Numbered from the stretch's first letter, positions 22,004 through 34,020 are shown. The stretch is 64,000 bases of DNA from Beroe forskalii (GCA_011033025.1 WFMF01000054.1:496001-560000), one strand, 5' to 3'. Notes: generated by a model not told the origin, from the sequence alone. A program made the numbers and translations.

Positions 22004-23665
22004 TGTTATGAGTGTGCACGTAATTCACACGATTGGTATGTTGACAGGAGGTGCCAAGTAGGAGTTTAATTACAATAATCCACAACCCAGACACTTCATG
22101 GAATTGTGCACCAGAAACCGACACACGCGTGACTCATTAGAGTTGGGTGGCAGGATCACGTGAAATGTCACGTACCACGTGACGTAACACCGTGTCATTC
22201 TAGTGGTTTCAATGCTGGAATGAATGGTAATTTAATGGTTATTCTTTAGATGATCTACTCCCGCTTATCATTTACACCAGCATTTCATACCACGATTGGA
22301 GATGAAACGGCAACTCTTTAGGGAGAAGACTTTACATTTCTATCTGACAACAAATAGCATGCGTATATTGGTGTAGATGTTCGCATAATATTACACCAAT
22401 GAATATTCCAAGGCACTGCTGATATTATGCTTGAATAGGGAGGGAATGCCAATAGCACTAATAATAGTGAGCATGTTGTGTATTTCATTGCTTCTTAATG
22501 GACATGTAATGTACTGCAGACCTCTACTGGAACCATTAGAATGTCATCTACCGTGATGTGTCCCTTGTAAGGGACAAATAGTACTTCAGAATAGTCCATG
22601 CCAATTCAACAAAATCTTCACAAGATAATGTACAATGTTGAACAAAATCAATCACACCAAAGAGGCATTAAAACATATCACTTTTGGTACTTTCGTGTTG
22701 TGTCAATGAGAAAGGATTGCCAGAAAATTGTCTTTTGTCTATTGGTTAAATGTCGTATCAGGAACGGTGGATCAGAATTCAGGAAGTTACTTCTCTTACA
22801 TCGGCATATTGAATTACGCCACTGATCGAGGAGATCATTGTATTTTGCCACTTCTGTGCGACTGTTATGTGAATAAAACATCTGCACAGTGTGGAGCGTA
22901 TAATTATATATCTGAATATTAACTGCTTATAACCCCATACGATAAAGTGACAAAGAGACTACAATAGTTAATGAGATAATTAAAGTAGAATTATTAAGGT
23001 AGATGCTAAACTATATATATGCAGCGCAGTATGTTAGTAACTGAACGAGGAGACAAACAATAATCCTTTGTGTTCCGTCCTTTTGTTATAGGTATTAATA
23101 TATTCTTTTGTTCTGATGGGCTAGCTAGATGTTACTTTCACCTTTACAAAGTGACACATTATGAGCTAAATCAAGTGCATCATCGACGAAGATAGTTTTA
23201 TTCATTTTGCGGGGAAATGGGAGGGAGGGGTAGGATTTTAAGATCCTACCCGCCATTTCTGCACAAAATGAATAATAACCTAAAATACGACCATGTAGGA
23301 TACATAAGACCATGTACGCTGCATAATACCATGAACAATGTATAAGAGCAGGTACCATGCATAATTAGACCTTGTACAATGTGTACGATGCCCCTCGTCT
23401 CACCGAGTAGCAAGTACCCCATCTTCTACACACTCCTATCACAGTACGTGATATGCAATTAACCTAGAGGCATGGGAGTGTTTGATTTGATTTGCAATCA
23501 ATATCACATATACCACCACCCACCACCAGCTGTGGTGGGTCCCAACACCATGTGCTAATAACTAACGATGGTGGGATTAATAAGGGAAATGCCACTATAA
23601 AAGAAGTACACATCATCATCCTAAGGATATAATACCACTTGGAATACAGTGAATATGATAGTAAC
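22004..23665. other. Likely intron or flank of the minus-strand gene
   Basis: No exon with good splice sites was found on the minus strand, so the next coding exon of the ZNF608/609-like gene (expected to include its single C2H2 finger) is not identified here. A weak minus-strand candidate at ~23134-23202 ends in a donor-like AAAG|GTGAAAGT but lacks a convincing acceptor. Confidence 0.35.
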
Positions 23666-23833
23666 CTGTTTGGGGGTCTCTTCTGCGCTGGGTTTGCTCT
23701 CCTCCATCACCGTCTCACTAGCAGGGGGCTGAGGTGGGCCTGCTTTCTCTGCTGCCTTCTCTGAGGTGGGACTGGGCGTGGTCCGGTGGGTCTCCTCGGC
23801 TGCCGCAGATGCTGACTCTGATGTCTTCTTAAC
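23666..23833 (-). CDS. Third supported exon, ZNF608/609-like gene
   Basis: 168 bp, 56 codons, phase 0 at both ends. The acceptor is GCGTCCCAG and the donor ACAG|GTTACT. It encodes a low-complexity segment starting VKKTSESASAAAEETHR and ending ESKPSAEETPKQ, rich in Ala, Glu, Pro, Ser and Thr, as expected for a disordered linker. It joins exon 26789-26951 in frame across a 2955-bp intron. The GC content is far above that of the flanks. On its own it would not be assignable; its place in the gene rests on strand, phase and composition. The linker sits where vertebrate ZNF608/609 have disordered sequence before their zinc finger. Confidence 0.6.
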
Positions 23834-26788
23834 CTGGGACGCAGGCAGGTGAGTTACATGGGGTACTCTGCCGAACCTAATAAGCGCGGGGGGTCGAAAT
23901 AAGCGGACCGGGATGGGGGATTTGAGAATTTCGTGGGGGGGGGGGTCGCCAAATAAGTGGGTGGACATGGATTTCTGATGAGACGAATGTGCTCCTTAAT
24001 TGATCTTGTTCATCAAGTAATTGAAATTTCACTGATTTATGCTAGTCAGACCATCGCTTAGCCGACTTTATAAGCAAATTACCGAAAAATATAGAAAAAA
24101 GAACAAATAATTCAGACCATTTCTGCGTAGTAGATTTTCCACTAAATGCGTTTGAAATTTCCAGAATGGCTTAAACGGAAAGGGCGCTAGTTAAGTGTAT
24201 CTGGCCTAGACTTCTTCCTTGAAAATTGCTATCGTTTCCTCCCCCACTTATAAGCTACTGCAGAGTACATGGGACACATGCAGATGAGATACATGAGGTG
24301 AGTAACAGGGGTTACAGCGATGATTAACTGTGGTACTGGGGGTTTGTTACGGGGTACCAGAGGTTTCAGGGGTGAAATACAGACAGGGGTACCAGAGGTT
24401 CCAAGGGTGAATACCAGATGTTTCAGGGGTGTTAAATATTACACAGGTGGTCTACTACTCACTGGGGACATGTTACTTGGGACAAGTAAACACTGTCACA
24501 CTTGTGCAGCTTATAGCAGCATTCAATATACGTTTCTATGGAACATACTACTACTACAGGAACATCCGATACATCGTCAGGTAGATCCATTTACTAGTTC
24601 AACTTATTGCTGCTTTTCACTGCCAGAGAGCCGGTATACCTCCACCAATTCAATTCCATTAGCACTCAACAACTCTTATAATGGCCAGGCATATTCAAGT
24701 AAGGTGGTGTGCCCTGTATTGTCAAAGACTTTCGTAAGACGCCAATATAGTAGTCTTTTGTTATTAAATGTATTATAATGCGTTGTGCCCTATTTGGTAC
24801 TTGATCGCTATTACATACTACTGAGGGTACGGGGGCTAATTAGCCAAAGTCAATACATTATCACGATAAATACTGATTATATAACGTGCTATCAGAGTAT
24901 TAAGTCACTGGTTTGCATCACAATTAGTACGATACGGGCCGGGTAAGGGGCCGAAGTTTCATTGAAATTAACGATCAACAAATAAAGTAAGCTAACATGA
25001 TCTACGCTATTACATATATGAACAATGGCCGTGTTCGTGTAAGTGCGAGTAATGGTATCTAAATGACAGTATGTACCATAATATCGGTCTTACGATAATC
25101 ATTACAGTGCGGCGGAAGTGTCCCAATTTTAAAGTTTTAAAGTTTTGATTACCGTCAAGTATTAATATTGTAACGCATAACTTACATATTATTAGCATTT
25201 AGAAACCAGTGGTTACTTTAAAATTGAATAAGATAATATGGTATTTAAATTGATATTTCTGTCTATATAAGCACATATTATACCGATAAAACTTAAATTG
25301 AATACAGTGTGTATATATTATCATTCAAAATAACAACCATTTAGCCATGTCTTGACTGCAGATTATAGAATTCGAGCAACATGAATTATGCAGCCACTCA
25401 AATTAACAGCTCCCTAATAGTCTCTAGTCTTCCGCCACTGCATAATTATCAGAATATTAAAGGCGCAAATTACACGCACAATTCTACAATTGCAAATATA
25501 ACGTAATTAAATTACTGATTTATTACGTGTTATTTTGCGATATTGCACCTCCCCCTACAGTAGGTTTAAACACTGAACAACTGTATAACTGTCTAAGTGC
25601 TCCCGAAGACACTGACAAGTGACAGACGCCAAGTTACAGTCTGTTTTAAATATCATTAATACCAAGGAGGTGCATGATGTTCAACTTTGGGTTGTTGGTT
25701 GATGGAAGCATTAAATATGAATTGAATTTGACACACATGAAAACTCCCAGAAAATCACTCACCAACAGTGGTTTTGTATTTTGTCATAAAATTCAAGATT
25801 CAGAGGAATATTAAAATAAGTTAGACCAAGTGAATTAATTATCGGTTATTTCACTGAAGTGCCATTTACCAGTAGTATTATAATAGACGGAGATTGGATG
25901 CTCCCATCAGAAAGCCCCTCCCAATGCAATACTATATAGCTTTAACGACAGGAAGTGTGGAGGTTTAAGTAGTTGGTGGCGCCTGGTATTTAACATTTTA
26001 TATATAGCCCATCTAACTCCATATTATTATAACCCCCCATAATAGAGTGTATGCTGATTTAACCATGCAACCAGTAAACCATTAATTTGGAATGCTGAAT
26101 AGCCAATGTTGTAAGTATCACGTGTATTATTATAGTATTAGTAGGTATGTATCAGGGAAATGCAGTAAATTCTTGAGGTGAGTAACTGGTTCTTGAGTAG
26201 TGTGTGGACATAAGTCGGTGAGAAAATTACATACAGAAACCCAGAAAATAGTCCAGAGAACACCCACGTCACATAAACTGAGTTCTCCTTAATATACAAA
26301 CACTCCATTTGAGAGTTGAGAGTTATTACAAACATCATTTCATAGCCCAGCTTGTTCAATTTCATTGTGTGGGAAATCTGATAGAACACCAGGGTCTTGT
26401 ATCCAAAGGCCTCTTTATAAGGACTTTCTATCAAAGAGAATCATAGGCTGTGAATGTTGGTCAGGTGGAATCGCGAATCAGAGGCATTATATCCACGTGA
26501 GAAGTGAGCACTATCGCTAATGGAACTGTCTTGATGCAACATGATACAACTTGAGGGGATAGTCAAAGTGAGATCTACAATCGATGGGTCGAACATCACA
26601 TTTCAAGATTCAAGATCCTCTACTGTAACTAGCATGACCAATAGTTACAGTGAGCGTTAAAACTGAAGGCTCATTCCACAGCATAACTTTCTTGATTTAC
26701 GAGGCTTATAATGGTTTACATTTTGATCTAAGCTGGGACACATCAAGTGTAAATTTGAGGAAAATATTGGAGTTTATATTGAACTAAC
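23834..26788 (-). other. Intron, 2955 bp
   Basis: It begins GT and ends AG on the minus strand. It contains a G run (23934-23946), three loose copies of a GGGGTACCAGAGGTTTCAGG-like unit (24350-24432), and otherwise unremarkable AT-rich DNA with stops in all frames. Confidence 0.5.
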
Positions 26789-26951
26789 CTTTTTGATCTG
26801 GCTGGTGGAGGGCCCGCGTTTCTTCTTGCCCTTGTTCCTGCCCCGTTTACTGGGCGTATCGTCGTCCCCCTTTTCACTCTCGCTGTTCAGACTCCGTTTG
26901 TTGCGACCCCGCGTGAAGTGGTCCGCTTCTGGTGGCACCGCATCACCCAAC
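26789..26951 (-). CDS. Second supported exon, ZNF608/609-like gene
   Basis: 163 bp. The acceptor is ATTCCGCAG and the donor AAAAAG|GTTAGT. It enters with one base that completes an arginine codon with the AG left by exon 54739-54829, and it leaves in phase 0. It encodes LGDAVPPEADHF, then NKRSLNSESEKGDDD and SKRGRNKGKKKRG: alternating basic and acidic clusters, including likely nuclear localisation signals. Vertebrate ZNF608/609 have a comparable basic, serine-rich segment after the DWAPPRF motif. The protein is expected to be nuclear. The codons upstream of the acceptor are non-coding in character. Confidence 0.7.
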
Positions 26952-27387
26952 CTGCGGAATGACGCGTTATTTGGGAACAAATCACGCGTTATTTGGGAGA
27001 AATCACGCGTCATTAAAGAGCGCCGCGAGCTTTAGAATGGTATTCATTTAGACTCCATTTAATATCTTTAACACGGTCTTAAAAAAGTAAGATTTTTTGA
27101 CAAAAAGTAAGACTTTTCCCTCACTATCGAAAATTGAGAATTCACGGACACGCACTATTAAATCTTATGTAAATGATATTATTGAGATGTTGGATTTAAC
27201 CCTACAAATCAACGAGTATTTTTATCTATAAAAAGGTATTGCAATGTTGTGATCAAGTGTTGGAGGTTATGCAATCTCACTGCGCATTCCTGCCAGAAAT
27301 TTAGCTTCCTTCACAAGAAATTTATTCGGACCATTTAATCCCCTGTAATCTAAAGAGAGCTTATTATTACTGAATTTCACGAACAAT

Positions 27388-28108
27388 TTAAGGGGCCGGG
27401 GGGGGTCTGAGGTCGATTTTCGGTTTTTTGTTGTTTCTGATAGAGCTGAACGCCAGCTACCAGTAGGTTTTTACCCCATGAAAAAATATTGTTCCTAGCC
27501 AAAGTTATGAATTTTTCAAATCGCGAGTTCACCTGTAATTACAGTGCGCGCGCAAACTTACGACGCGATTTGCCGAAAATCAACTTAAAAATCTATCTCC
27601 TCCTACAGTTTTTGAGGAAAACCCTTCAAACTTGGTAGTTATGTTCTAGGGCATAAAACAAAACTTTGAATCGAGCCGATTTTTGATTTAGGCCTCAGAA
27701 GTGAAAATATGGCTTTTTGAAATTTGAAAATCGTCATTTTTGACTATTTTTATTTTTTGGGACAGGAGCCAACTTTGAGAGGCCATATTTTCATTTCTGA
27801 GGCCTAAATCAAAAATCGGCTCGATTCAAAGTTTTGTTTTATGCTCTAGAACATAACTACCAAGTTTCAAGGGTTTTCCTCAAAAACTGTAGGAGGAGAT
27901 AGATTTTAAAGTTTATTTTCGGCAAATCGCGTCGTAAGTTTGCGCGCGCATTGTAATTACAGGCAAACTTGCGATTTGAAAAATTCATAACTTTGGCTAG
28001 GAACAATTTTTTTCCATGGGGTAAAAACCTACTGGTAGCTGGCGTTCAGCTCTATCAGAAACAATGAAAAAACGAAAATTGACCTCGGACCCCCCCCGGC
28101 CCCCTTAA
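27388..28108. mobile_element. 713-bp foldback element, TTAA target
   Basis: 27392-28104 is a near-perfect palindrome with arms of ~320 bp and a short unpaired centre around 27713-27782. It is flanked on each side by TTAA (27388-27391, 28105-28108), and its ends are GGGGCCGGGGG at left and its complement at right. The TTAA duplication is the hallmark of piggyBac-like and some Kolobok-like transposons. It has no coding capacity, so it is non-autonomous. The arms match so well that insertion must be recent, or the arms are kept alike by gene conversion. Confidence 0.9.
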
Positions 28109-29090
28109 GTGGCTGTTAGGAGGAAGTAAACTGTTAATAACGTCTTGATTATAATCTTCATGATCCTAACACAGCATTGACCACGATAATTAGCATAAAC
28201 ATATTTGAATATTTCATAATCGCTATATACAAACTATTTAAACTTATCTTCCCCCATATTATGAAGACAAGAATACCATGTTTACTCTGTCATTTGTCAA
28301 GCTAGGCTAGTAATCTGCTAATATCAATTAGATGGCATGGTAATTAATTCTACCTTCCTTAATATTTTAATATTATGTTGTCATCAGCTAGGACGTCTGT
28401 GAGAACTAGTACTCTGGGAAGTTAATTGGTTTTCCTCAACATGAAGGCCCTGAATCACAAAGTTCCATGTAATGAGGTACTGAGTGTGAGCGAATCTAGG
28501 ACACATGCATGTGAGCTGCTAATCTAGGACACATGCAGAGTACTGTGTTGATCTACAAAGTGTCACAAATGAGTGAAATGGCACACCTCAACAGAGGGTG
28601 TCCAATGTTTACAAGAATGAGAGCAGCAGCCACTGTTGGGAGCTGGTTGGCTCCTGTAGTTACCCAATACAATGATCAGGACCATAGAAACGATCTATAA
28701 ATACTAAATATTCATACATCCATACAAGTTTGATAGTACCGCCACTCAGTATACAAATTGAAAACATTTCTTCACTATAAAGCCCTGATATTATGGTGAG
28801 ACAATAGCTCTTATAATATATATGAGATTATATCTGGACCAATTAGAGCGCATTCTATGAGTCAGGTGGCACCCCACAATTAGGGGAGGTCGGCATGTGT
28901 GCCACTAAAGTGTAGTTTCACACATGTCTATCAGCAGACAGAGGGTCTGAGGAGAGGGAATCCTCCCTTGCCGGGGAGGTGAAGTCCTATAAGTTGCTTG
29001 TTAATTGTCCCATGCAGAGTGGAGAGTGCCGGCTAGTGCTACCACCTGTCCCCTCTGTGGTGGAACCCACGCTCTCTAATCTGTGTGTGT

Positions 29091-29300
29091 CTGAGTGGTT
29101 GTAGGCAGTGTGTCACAGCGTGTGTGTTTGTGTGAGTCTGAGTGGTTGTAGGCAGTGTCACAGCGTGTGTGTGTGTGTGTCTGAGTGGTTTTAGGCAGTG
29201 TCAGTGTGTCTGAGTGGTTGTAAGCAGTGTGTCACAGCGTGTGTGTGTGTCTGAGTGGTTGTAGGCAGTGTGTTAGAGCGTCTGTGTAGTGTGTAGTGTG
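29091..29300 (+). repeat. Irregular GT-rich minisatellite
   Basis: Five copies of TCTGAGTGGTTGTAGGCAGTG separated by variable GT runs; spacing is 29-47 bp. Confidence 0.85.
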
Positions 29301-29540
29301 TACGGTGTGTGCGAGCCATTAACAGTCACGTGATCTGAACACTAAACATCGAGTACATTTTTATCTACATATTATATGTGTGCATGATCAGGACACGTAT
29401 TCTGCTACTTCAGTGATCTGTGTCTCATCCAATCAGGTGATGCGTATAGCAATAGGGGAAGCTGCAACAATCCGACATGAAAATGATATTAGAGGCCGTG
29501 GTAACACTAATAACATTACACTGTGATATGTAATATATAA

Positions 29541-29634
29541 CTATAGGACAGCATTGAGATGCATATTAGTGCATATTGTACGAGGCGAAGCCGAGTTCAA
29601 TATGCACAATATGCATCGAAATGATGTCCTATAG
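29541..29634. mobile_element. 94-bp foldback MITE
   Basis: The ends are CTATAGGACA and TGTCCTATAG. The arms pair over ~35 bp, including GCATATTGTAC-like words, around a loop containing GAGGCGAAGCCGAG, which is itself a small hairpin. It lies just outside the 6.5-kb palindrome. Confidence 0.7.
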
Positions 29635-29820
29635 AGTCTAGTCAGTTAAGGGCTGAGGTCTGCAACGTCTTGAAACAAAATAATGACCGGTTCAGAGATG
29701 TTGTTTTAGGCCTCCTGATTGCAAATCCGGAGAGACCCAATTTTGTTAGGTGGTGGAACATGGCGCAATTGCGCCATTTCGGCGCCGTGGCGCCGAAAAT
29801 ACTAACTTTTGATGGGAAGG

Positions 29821-30480
29821 TCGTAGAGACTCCATTTTTAGCTTAAAAGAACCGCAATGGCCATGTTTATATACGACTTGTTAATAAACATATGCCCTAA
29901 AACGCTCACAAACCGAGTTATGGGCGAAAAACTGTTTTTAGCCCATATGCGGGCTTGAAATCGGCGATTTTCTTAACTCGGGTCAGGAAGGTCGTAGAAA
30001 CTCCATTTTTAGCTTAAAAGAATCGCAATGGCCATGTTTATATACGACTTGTTAATTAACATATGCCCTAAAACGCTCACAAACCGAGTTATGGGCGAAA
30101 AACTGTTTTTAGCCCATACGCGGGCTTGAAAACGGCGATTTTCTTAACTCGGGTCAGGAAGGTCGTAGAAACTCCATTTTTAGCTTAAAAGAATCGCAAT
30201 GGCCATGTTTATATACGACTTGTTAATAAACATATGCCCTAAAACGCTCACAAACCGAGTTATGGGCGAAAAACTGTTTTTAGCCCATATGCGACTTGAA
30301 ATCGGCGATTTTCTTAACTCGGGTCAGGAAGGTCGTAGAAACTCCATTTTTAGCTTAAAAGAATCGCAATGGCCATGTTTATATACGACTTGTTAATAAA
30401 CATATGCCCTAAAACGCTCACAAACCGAGTTATGGGCGAAAAACTGTTTTTAGCCCATACGCGGGCTTGAAATCATCATC
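29821..30480 (+). repeat. 171-bp tandem repeat in left arm
   Basis: Four copies. The landmark TCGTAGA(A/G)ACTCC falls at 29821, 29992, 30163 and 30333. The unit includes ATGGCCATGTTTATATACG and AAAACGCTCACAAACCGAG. It is unrelated in sequence to the 5.6-13.3 kb satellite despite the same unit length. Confidence 0.95.
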
Positions 30481-30681
30481 AAAAAGTAATAATGTGTAAA
30501 GGGATATTTGGAGGGTTCAAACAATTTTCCAATATCAGGGAAGTCATAAACTTGAAAATGATGTAAAGTGAATATTGAAGCATGCTTATATTGACACATG
30601 GAAAAAGTCACTATAATGATATGTTACTACATAATCTGTATCTAAGAATGTTAAGTGTCCTCGCATCCCATCCATAGAATG

Positions 30682-32193
30682 CTAAGCTGTCGATATGTTG
30701 CACTTTCCTTTGCAGCCACATCTGAGTAAACACACCTTGCCAGACTTTGTACAGGAACATGTTTCACATTTGGCTGACCGACATATCAGGTCATTCAAGG
30801 TGACCTCTGACCCTTCTGTCCATGTGGCGGTGATGGAACCCTCAGAGATGCTCCATCCCATTTCGGCAAAGTTTGGGCAATCGTTTTGAGCAAACGTGTT
30901 TCCCCATACCCATTACCCAACCAACTTGTTAACATGCTCGAAGAACATGGAGCCTTAAGCTGTTAGTTGTGGGAGGTAGTTCCCTCAGATCCTTACCTTC
31001 CAAAAAGGAAAATCCCCTCGGTAGCAGATTTCAAAATCCCCTCGGTTTCAAGCTTGCTCGCGGCGAAGAGCCAATTAAGTGTTAATTAAGTACAGCCCGC
31101 CGCAGGCGAAAATTTTCAAGGTTTTGCACATGAATCTGCCTTTAAGATCAATTTGTTTATTAATGCATAATGTGATTCAAACAGCCAGCCGTTGGCAAAA
31201 ATTGTGAAAGTATTACATCTGAGATTGTGTGTAGGATCAATTTAGTGACATTACTGAATCACAACAGCCCGCCGCAGGCGAAAATTTTTAAGGTTTTGTG
31301 CCTGAGTCTGCCTCTGAGATCAATCTGGTAATGTTTAATTTGATTAACAATCCTTTTCTTGCCAAAGGCGTTTCTATCAATTATCTATCATTGAACTATT
31401 AAGCTATTACAAAAGTTTAAAATGGTCAGTATTTTCCTCTTGTGCGGCATATCGCTTTTCCCTCACCTCACTTCCCCTCACCTTACATCTCATCACGAAT
31501 CACCGTAATTCCCCTCACCATACTTCCCCTCGCCATACTTCCCCTCGAACGCGAACCTTAATTAGTTAATTCCCCTCACCATACTTCCCCTCACCATACC
31601 TCCCCTTACCTTAATAATTACTTAATTACCCTTACTTCCCCTCATCTTAATTACTTAAGTCCCCTCACTTTACTTTCACTCAGTTTATGCCCCCTCACCT
31701 CAATTCCCCTCAGCCCATCTGACCATTACACCATCTTACCCTCTACTTCACTTCCCCTTGCTTCACTACCCACTTCCCCTCGGCCCTCACCTTATGATCA
31801 CTTCCCCTCACGTCCCTTTGAATGTTTGTATTCCCCTCACATATGCATCTTTACAGTTAAAATTGATCTACGTTGTTATTAGAACACTTTAGTTGCAAAT
31901 AAATACAATTTTTTTAATCAAATTTTTATTTGAGATTTTGACTTGAAAATCCCCTCGGTTTTGAAAAAAATCCCCTCGGTAGCAGTGCTACTTCTGCTAC
32001 CCACTTTTGGAAGGTAAGCTCAGATCATCAGTTGTCATCGTCAGAAACTTATCAAGTAGAAGAAGCACACAAACCTTTCAATGAGCGGCAGACATCTGGA
32101 AATTGTCTCCATGGTAGGTTGACATGACAATTGTTGGAAACGAGCTGACAAATCTTCTTGTTCAGGGAACGATGCCCATGAGCCCATGATTTG
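30682..32193 (-). pseudogene. CxC-tailed transposon-type protein, split copy
   Basis: Minus-strand copy of the protein described at 32469-33065. The N-terminal part (MGSWASFPEQEDLS) lies at 32193-32027, and the C-terminal part, including the cysteine-rich tail, at 30983-30682. The 1027-bp MITE at 30992-32018 interrupts it at the codons for the DDLRELPPT block. Single-base changes break the frame of the C-terminal piece as well, so no continuous frame remains. Confidence 0.6.
30992..32018. mobile_element. 1027-bp hAT-like MITE with exact 8-bp duplication
   Basis: The ends are CTTACCTTCCAAAA and TTTTGGAAGGTAAG (14 bp, perfect). CTCAGATC flanks both sides (30984-30991, 32019-32026). The uninterrupted sister arm at ~32750-32770 has a single copy, so the empty site is known. 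Inside are three ~90-bp units starting ACAGCC(C/A)GCCG (31083-31370), then some twenty irregular TTCCCCTCAC words (31420-31840), then an AATCCCCTCGGTAGCAG block repeated from the left end. No coding frame. The 8-bp duplication indicates the hAT superfamily. Confidence 0.9.
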
Positions 32194-32210
32194 AGGGGAT
32201 GGAAAAACAA

Positions 32211-32254
32211 TAAGAGCCGATTGTCTGCTTCTTCTAGCAGACAATCGGCTCTTA
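32211..32254. other. Perfect 19-bp hairpin at palindrome centre
   Basis: TAAGAGCCGATTGTCTGCT, loop TCTTCT, then the exact complement. It lies within the ~360-bp centre between the palindrome arms. Confidence 0.85.
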
Positions 32255-32274
32255 ATACATATTATACAACACTA

Positions 32275-32293
32275 GCAGGCCCGTTGGGCCTGC
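32275..32293. other. GC-rich hairpin at palindrome centre
   Basis: GCAGGCCC, loop GTT, GGGCCTGC, preceded by ACTA. A partly similar ACTAGCAG-start with GGCCTCCGGCC occurs at 37298-37325, hinting at a shared mobile end. Confidence 0.6.
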
Positions 32294-32468
32294 AAATACA
32301 TGCTTTGAATCGAGGAAATCAGAAATGTGTAGTTAGGACTGTCGACTCTGATGTAATTGTCATTTGCACAATTCCTAGACCATGATTCAAATTTCAAGTT
32401 ATTCATTGACTTTGGAACTGGGCAAAATAGACGTTGGTATTCTATAAATTCATGTTATGAAACAATAG

Positions 32469-33065
32469 GAGTTCCTACAGCACTGGGCTTTTTTCCATGC
32501 CCTCAGTGGCTGTGATTCCACTGCTTCCTTTTTCAGACACAATAAAGGACAAATCATGGGCTCATGGGCATCGTTCCCTGAACAAGAAGATTTGTCAGCT
32601 TGTTTCCAACAATTGTCATGTCAACCTACCATGGAGACAATTTCCAGATGTCTGCCGCTCATTGAAAGGTTTGTGTGCTTCTTCTATGGATCCTCATCTG
32701 TTTCAAAGCTAGGTCATCTCCGCCTTGATAAGTTTCTGACGATGACAACTGATGATCTGAGGGAACTACCTCCGACAACTAGCAGCTTAAGGCTCCATGT
32801 TCTTCGAGCATGTTACCAAGCTGGTTGGGTATGGGGAAACACGTTTTCTCAAAACGATTGCCCGAACCTTGCTGAAATGGGATGGAGCATCTCTGAGGGT
32901 TCCATCACCGCCACATGGACAAAAGGGTCAGAGGTCACCAGTTACCTCTTGAATGACCTGATATGTCGGTCAGCCAAATGTGAAACATGTTCCTGTACAA
33001 AGTCTGGCAAGGTGTGTTTACTCAGATGTGGCTGCAAAGGAAAGTGCAACATATCGACAGCTTAG
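32469..33065 (+). pseudogene. CxC-tailed transposon-type protein, C-terminal part
   Basis: The frame is open from 32469 (a stop lies just before it, and there is no ATG there) to the TAG at 33063-33065, about 198 codons. Motifs in order: FHALSGCDSTASFF, GSWASFPE, LPLIERFVCFFYG, ELPPTTSSLRLHVLRACYQ, AGWVWGN, GWSISEGS, then a cysteine-rich tail CETCSCTKSGKVC...CGCKGKC. I know this layout (GCDST, WxxFP, LPPT, YQAG.WG, Cys tail) from a large family of uncharacterised invertebrate proteins linked to mobile DNA; it has no confirmed biochemical role. The N-terminal portion of the family is missing, so this is a truncated relic. It sits in the right inner arm of the palindrome; the mirror copy is at 30682-32193. 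Confidence 0.6.
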
Positions 33066-33126
33066 CATTCTATGGATGGGATGCGAGGACACTTATCATT
33101 CTTAGATACAGATTATGTAGTAACAT

Positions 33127-33378
33127 ACACTCAGTTTTTTTTATAAGAAACTTATTGAAATCCTAGGCTAAAAGTTTCTTATTTTTTCACGATTTTGAGC
33201 CTAAAAGTTTCTTAATCGGTTTCTTAATTCTACATACCGACATACCGTACGAAAAATGTCTACGAAATTTCCAACATAGGAACCTACTGTGTAGACTGTA
33301 GTTGAGGATTAGAATCGAACCTTCTGATATTTTCAGTTAAATTATACACTTCTAAGCATGTACCTATCTTTAAAGATT
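33127..33378 (+). repeat. Dispersed repeat A, first copy
   Basis: Reverse complement of 16400-16645. It starts CACTCAGTTTTTTTT directly after TA, and this is where the right palindrome arm is interrupted. It is therefore probably the left part of one insertion within the arm. Confidence 0.75.
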
Positions 33379-33638
33379 TGTGCAGCTGTATACAATAATG
33401 TTCAGGGATCTTCATCAAATGTTCTTCCAAAAAAGTTTGAAATTTTGAAATTTAGATAATATCTAAATCCTATAATGCTTGGAACTTTTGGAAATAGATA
33501 TGGAACTGTAATAGTGTCCTGTCGCAACAACAATTTCTAAATTTCTGTTTTGTGCTTTAGTATCTGGCATGTTACTTTAAACCGAAAAATCATGAAAGAT
33601 TCATTTTCTAAATTTCTATTCTATATTATGATCAATTA

Positions 33639-34020
33639 CTCTTCAGTCTCAAATAGACGGGGGGGGGACGATTGCAGTTATTTGGATTTTTACTACGGTG
33701 GGGGACAGTTATTTAACACCCTCCTCGTTTAGAAATTTTGAAAAAAATACATACATAAATCAAAGAAAAAGTCATATTTTTTGTTAGAATTGAGCAAAAT
33801 CAAGCAGCAACCTGAAAGCTTTGCCAACTGTTTCTCAGAATTACGATCTTTTTCTCGATCTGAGTCCATATCTTTGATCAATTTGGGTATTTCAAACCAT
33901 TCGATTGAAATTTACTTCCCCCTCCCTCTTATTTGCAACCCCCCCTTTTTGCGACAATTTTGGAAAACCTACACAGGGGGACAGTTATTACAGCCCCCCC
34001 GTCTATTTGAGACTGAAGAG
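33639..34020. mobile_element. 382-bp TA-flanked MITE derived from HIRAN element
   Basis: Terminal inverted repeats CTCTTCAGTCTCAAATAGAC plus a G run, mirrored at the right end, with TA on both sides. The left 200 bp match 17295-17100 in reverse, including the last ~20 codons of the HIRAN frame in antisense. So this is an internally deleted copy that kept both ends and a scrap of the gene. The TA duplication is typical of the Tc1/mariner-type group. Confidence 0.8.

Noticed and set aside
21714-22124. Frames encoding HTYI or CMYV repeats
   Set aside because: Translation of a GTAT microsatellite.
33305-33335. GGTTCGATTCT in reverse within repeat A, tRNA T-arm-like
   Set aside because: The flanking bases do not pair as a T stem, and the second copy diverges there.
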